8,312 nt of DNA from an uncultured Clostridia bacterium. Lineage in GTDB: Bacteria > Bacillota > Clostridia > TANB77 > CAG-508. Below, one piece after another: positions 4,730-8,312 of the stretch. The notes beneath the pieces are model-generated. The model did not search any database. It saw only the letters and a list, made by a program, of their open reading frames with translations, and had not been told where the DNA came from. Made by a program: the position numbers and the translations under genes. Positions within the stretch are counted from its first letter, which is position 1. Each line of letters opens with the position of its first letter. The DNA lies in the NCBI GenBank assembly GCA_947625565.1, contig CANQOU010000047.1:1-8312 (forward strand). Direction: 5' to 3'.

Positions 4730-6734
4730 TTATTGAAATGTATATTTACTTGTATTATTTAAATTGATACTTTGTGTTCTTGACCAATTTCCTCCACTTC
4801 TATCAGTTATTATTAGTTTAACTGTTACAGTTCCTTTTCCTGTAATTGTTGTTGATAAATCTGTTTTATTTTTGTCTACTCCTGTACTTGAATAAACACT
4901 CTTATCATTTACTAATAATTCTACATCAGCTGTTTTTTCTACAGCATTACTTTCTTCTTTTGATTTATTTTCTGTAGAATTTTCTGTGCTTTCTGATTTT
5001 GAACTGTTTGTATATCCACCTGTTAATGATTTTACATTTATTGTAATTGTAGCTGTTTTATCTTCTTGCACTTTATTTACTGTTAATGTAACTGATGTAC
5101 CTTCATCTACCTTTTTGCCTGATTCAAGACTTTGTTTTAAAACTGTTCCATTATCTTTTGAAGTATTTTCTTCATAATTTATTGTTACTTTAAATCCTAA
5201 TCCTTCTAGTTCTGATTTTGCAGAGCTTTCTGTTTTTCCAACTACACTTGTCATAGTAATTTCTTTAATTCCTGTTCCTATACTTATATGTAGTTTAACT
5301 GTATCACCTGCTGATACTTCTGTATCAGGCTCCGTTTCTTGTTTTATTACATGGTTTTCAGCTATTGTTTTACTTGTTTCTTCTATAATTTCTGCTTTTA
5401 GTTTTGCTTCCTCAATTAACTTAATAGCTTCTTCTCTTTCTTTTCCTTCTACATTTGGTACAGTTGCTTTTTCTGTTCCTTTACTAACAACAACCTTAAC
5501 TGTACTTCCTTGTTTTACAGAATGATATCTATCAAAATATGCTGGATTTTGGCTAATTATATGTCCTTCTTCTACTTCTTTGTTATATTCTTCTTTTTCT
5601 TCCTCATAAACTAGTTTTGCTTCCTCTATAGCTTTTTTAGCCTCATCTCTATGCATTCCTACAACATTTGGCATATCAACTTCTGGTGGATTTGTAATAC
5701 TTAAAACCATCATTGTTCCTCCAAAAGCTAAGAAGAATAAAAGTATAAGTCCTAAAAATACACTTAATTTTTTATGCTCAGTAATCCATTTTTGTAACTT
5801 ATTTTGTTTTTTGCCTTTTTCACTTCTATTTGAATATTGTTCTGTCCCTATCTTTTGTGTTCTTGCTGTTTTATCATAAGGAATTTCTTCTACAAAATCT
5901 CCATTTGGATTTTTTAATGCCTCCTTTAAATCTTGTAATAATTCCATACTTGTTTGATATCTATTCATTGGGTCTTTTTGTATTGCTTTCATAATAATCT
6001 TATTTATTGCTTCTGGAATATTTGGATTTAGTTTTATTGGTTCTACTGGGTCTTCTTGCATATGTTTTAAAGCTACTGATACAGGAGTATCTGCATCAAA
6101 AGGTACTTTGCCAGTTAGCATTTCATACATTACAACACCTAGAGAGTAAATATCTGATTTTGCATCTGTATATCCTCCTCTTGCATGCTCTGGTGAGAAA
6201 TAGTGGACTGAACCTATTGTTGTTCCAAAAGCTGTAATTGTAGAATTAGATACAGCTTTAGCAATACCAAAATCAGTTATTTTAGCAACACCATCTTCTG
6301 TTATAATGATATTGTGTGGTTTTATATCTCTATGTATAATATTGTTACAATGTGCTGTATCTAAAGCTGAGGCAATTTGTATTGCAACATTCATAGACCA
6401 TTTCCAAGGAAGTGGACCTCCCTCTTCAATAATAATTTCTTTTAATGTTTTACCTTTTACAAGTTCCATAACAATATAATAAATGCCATCATCTACACCA
6501 ACATCATAAATTGAGACAATATTTGCATGTGTTAATCGTGCTGCGGATTGTGCTTCTGTTTCAAATCTTTTTATAAATTCTGCATCTGTTGTAAATTCAT
6601 CTCTTAGAACTTTAACTGCAACATTTCTATTCAATATAACATCTTTTGCCTTATATACAATTGCCATTCCGACCATTTCCTACTTTTTCAAGTATCTCAT
6701 AACGGTTGCCTAATAGTTTCCCTTCTAAAATCAT
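4730..6734 (-). CDS. prkC: PASTA-domain Ser/Thr protein kinase PrkC, with an apparent +1 frameshift near the 5' end
   Basis: This membrane kinase phosphorylates Ser/Thr targets in response to cell-wall ligands. The open frame alone (4730-6676) begins MVGMAIVYK and lacks the start of the kinase domain. Upstream, in another frame, an ATG at 6734 with an AGGAG site encodes 21 residues, MILEGKLLGNRYEILEKVGNG, exactly the missing start. Dropping the base at 6671 joins them as GNGGMAIVYKAKD, giving 667 aa. In that numbering I see the Lys of VAVK at 41, E60, HRDIKPHN at 134-141, DFG at 154-156, a Thr-rich activation loop before SPEH, a membrane helix at about 323-345, three PASTA repeats (about 353-419, 423-486, 491-554), a Ser/Glu/Asn-rich linker, and a C-terminal beta-rich domain like that of Bacillus PrkC. 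Without the join, the upstream frame stops at 6651-6653. Sequencing error, recent mutation or recoding are all possible. Confidence 0.9.
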
Positions 6735-6762
6735 TTTTATCTCTCCTCACTTTTATATACTG

Positions 6763-7497
6763 TTATATATTTTTTATAATTACAACAGTAATATTGTCAT
6801 ACCCGCCTTTATCATTTGCCATTTGTACTAATTCTTTTGATGCCTGCTCAATATTTGCCTTTGCTATTTTATATATATTCTCTTCGTCAACTAAATTTGA
6901 TAATCCATCTGAACACATAAGCAAAATATCATCTTTTAATAGCCCTTTTACCATAACATCTGGTTCAACAAATGCATTACATCCTAATGCCTTCATAAGC
7001 ATATTTTTCTTAGGATGATGCTCTGCTTCTTCCTGTGTAATTTCACCATCTTTAACTAATTTTTGAACATAACTATGGTCTTGTGTCAGTTTTCTAATAA
7101 ATGATTTTCTAATACGATAAATTCTGCTGTCACCAATATGTCCAATATATACCTTACTATTATATATTAAGCATATTTCTAAAGTAGTACCCATTCCTTC
7201 TAGTTCCTTATTCTCTTTTGACTTTTCATATACAATCATATTTGCATATTCAATACTACTTCCTAATAATTGAATAATACTATCTCTATCTTTTTCTATC
7301 TGTTCAAAATTATTTACAATATATTTCTTTGCTGTTTGAATAGCCAATTTACTTGCTATTTCTCCACCATTGTAGCCTCCCATTCCGTCTGCTAACATAT
7401 ATAGTTGCACTTTATCTAATGGATTAGAAATATAGAAAGAATCTTCATTTATCTCTCTAACTTTTCCAACATCAGATTTCGCATATGCTATTATCAT
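6763..7497 (-). CDS. prpC: PP2C-family Ser/Thr protein phosphatase (PrpC/Stp)
   Basis: PrpC removes phosphate from PrkC and its substrates and is cytoplasmic. The 244-aa product shows the PPM/PP2C motifs in order: REINEDS at residues 14-20, ADGMGG at 36-41 with metal-binding D37, GMGTT at 101-105, GDSR at 122-125, TQDHS at 138-142, CSDGL at 195-199 and GGYDNIT at 231-237. Residues D19, D37, D196 and D234 fit the two-metal centre. Length agrees with bacterial Stp proteins of about 250 aa. The start (complement of 7495-7497) has GAGGTGA just upstream. It is the first gene of the prpC-prkC-rsgA-rpe operon, with 28 bases before the prkC start. The gene is divergent from deoD. Confidence 0.95.
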   Translation of the reverse strand: MIIAYAKSDVGKVREINEDSFYISNPLDKVQLYMLADGMGGYNGGEIASKLAIQTAKKYIVNNFEQIEKDRDSIIQLLGSSIEYANMIVYEKSKENKELEGMGTTLEICLIYNSKVYIGHIGDSRIYRIRKSFIRKLTQDHSYVQKLVKDGEITQEEAEHHPKKNMLMKALGCNAFVEPDVMVKGLLKDDILLMCSDGLSNLVDEENIYKIAKANIEQASKELVQMANDKGGYDNITVVIIKNI

Positions 7498-7522
7498 TTT
7501 TTCACCTCAAATCTTCAACTAC

Positions 7523-7551
7523 GTTATATCATAAATATTTGTTTTTTGCAA
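7523..7551 (-). promoter_or_regulatory. Predicted sigma-A promoter of the prpC-prkC-rsgA-rpe operon
   Basis: The minus strand has TTGCAA (complement of 7546-7551), 17 bases, then TATAAC (complement of 7523-7528) with TGA before it. It lies 26 bases upstream of the prpC start. Its -35 box directly abuts the -35 box of the divergent deoD promoter at 7552. Confidence 0.62.
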
Positions 7552-7579
7552 TTGCTTTTAATAAATTTTATGGTATAAT
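7552..7579 (+). promoter_or_regulatory. Predicted sigma-A promoter of deoD
   Basis: TTGCTT (7552-7557), 16 bases, and a perfect TATAAT (7574-7579) preceded by TGG form a strong extended -10 promoter. AAAAGGAGG (7586-7594) follows seven bases before the start. The 8-base palindrome GCAATTGC (7548-7555) straddles the boundary with the divergent prpC promoter. Confidence 0.7.
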
Positions 7580-7601
7580 ATATCCAAAAGGAGGATTTTA
7601 T

Positions 7602-8312
7602 ATGCCAACACCACATAATGAGGCCAAAATAGGTCAAATTGCAAAAACTGTTATTATGCCTGGAGACCCTTTACGTGCAAAATATATTGCAGAAAATTTT
7701 TTAGATAACTATAAACTTGTAAACCAAGTAAGAGGTATGTATGCTTATACTGGGAGTTATAAAGGAAAAGAATTAACTGTTATGGCTTCTGGAATGGGAA
7801 TGCCTAGCATGGGAATTTATTGCTATGAACTATATAAATTTTACGAAGTAGAAAATATTATTAGAATTGGTTCTTGTGGAGCATACAAGCCTGAATTAAA
7901 ACTATTTGACATTATTTTAGCAGATAAAGTATTTACTGAGGGGAATTTTGCACTTACTTTGAATAATGAAGATTGTCATATTATCCAATCTAGTGCAAAA
8001 TTAAATCAAAAAATTATAGATACTGCTAAAAATTTAAACATATCAATAATACATGGAAATACAGTTTGTAGTGATTGCTTTGATGTTTATATGACTGACG
8101 TAAATAAATTTTTATCACGTATTCCTACTGATTTTAATCCTATTAGCGCTGAGATGGAATCCTTTGCATTATTTTATATTGCAAAATTATTAAATAAAAA
8201 TGCTAGTTGTTTAATGAGTGTTGTTGATTCAAAATTTATTAAAAAAATTGCAACACCTGAAGAAAGACAAACTGGTTTAAATAATATGATAAAGCTTGCA
8301 TTAACCTCTACT
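7602..8312 (+). CDS. deoD: Purine nucleoside phosphorylase, DeoD type, 3' end cut
   Basis: This hexameric cytoplasmic enzyme splits purine (deoxy)nucleosides with phosphate into base and (deoxy)ribose 1-phosphate for purine salvage. Translation from the ATG at 7602 gives 237 residues with no stop before the window ends; family members are about 233-240 aa, so only a few codons are missing. Landmarks are MPTPHNEAKIGQIAKTVIMPGDPLRAK with phosphate-binding Arg25 (Arg24 in usual numbering), SGMGMPSMGIY, IIRIGSCGAY, the substrate-binding AEMESFA, the catalytic Asp in SVVDSK, and the conserved Arg in EERQT. The middle part is more divergent than the ends, with LTLNNEDCH and TVCSDCFDVY in the variable loops. 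A strong promoter and an AAAAGGAGG site precede it. The gene is transcribed away from prpC and appears to start its own unit; no partner such as deoB is visible. Confidence 0.93.
   Translation, partial: MPTPHNEAKIGQIAKTVIMPGDPLRAKYIAENFLDNYKLVNQVRGMYAYTGSYKGKELTVMASGMGMPSMGIYCYELYKFYEVENIIRIGSCGAYKPELKLFDIILADKVFTEGNFALTLNNEDCHIIQSSAKLNQKIIDTAKNLNISIIHGNTVCSDCFDVYMTDVNKFLSRIPTDFNPISAEMESFALFYIAKLLNKNASCLMSVVDSKFIKKIATPEERQTGLNNMIKLALTST

Noticed and set aside
4917..5010. Possible tandem repeat in the PrkC Ser/Glu linker
   Set aside because: It is low-complexity TEN/SKE coding sequence without a clear repeat unit, normal for an extracellular linker.
6007..6237. Plus-strand Leu-rich frame opposite prkC
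   Set aside because: The Leu-rich composition is an antisense artefact of the AT-rich kinase gene.
4730..6676. Kinase gene starting at the internal ATG 6676
   Set aside because: Its first residues begin in the middle of the glycine loop, the GGA purines lie only one base from this ATG, and a good start with AGGAG and matching kinase N-terminus lies at 6734 in the other frame.

Overview
This window looks like chromosomal DNA from a low-GC, endospore-forming member of the Bacillota, most likely Clostridia. The genes are AT-rich with good GGAGG-type ribosome binding sites. A cotJABC spore-coat operon marks a spore former, and the prpC-prkC-rsgA-rpe order is the one known from Bacillus and Clostridia. 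I cannot name a genus. No tRNA, rRNA, CRISPR array, insertion sequence or prophage gene is visible.

Layout from left to right: (1) the start of a leftward alkD-type DNA alkylation repair gene, running off the left edge; (2) a short divergent promoter region, then a rightward cotJA-cotJB-cotJC operon with TAATG overlaps at both junctions and a sigma-E-like promoter, ending in a hairpin shared with the next gene; (3) a leftward 107-aa orphan gene of unknown function, clearly richer in GC than its neighbours; (4) a leftward 69-aa two-helix membrane protein; (5) a rightward tsaC/yrdC gene for tRNA threonylcarbamoyladenosine synthesis; (6) a leftward four-gene operon, transcribed prpC (PP2C phosphatase), prkC (PASTA Ser/Thr kinase), rsgA (ribosome assembly GTPase), rpe (ribulose-phosphate epimerase); (7) a divergent rightward deoD-type purine nucleoside phosphorylase, nearly complete but cut by the right edge.

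The genes mostly form independent units. The phosphatase and kinase should be an antagonistic signalling pair sensing muropeptides or lipid II through the PASTA domains, with RsgA as a known kinase target in Bacillus. The three CotJ proteins should assemble together on the developing spore.

The most notable observation is a single extra base (G at 6671 on the + strand) inside the glycine-rich loop of prkC. It separates the true start at 6734 from the rest of the kinase; removing it restores a full-length 667-aa PrkC. Secondary points are a shared Cys-Gly-Cys motif in all three CotJ proteins, the orphan 107-aa gene, and a TGn extended -10 in all six predicted vegetative promoters. I see no convincing new multi-gene system here; the rest is ordinary core genome.
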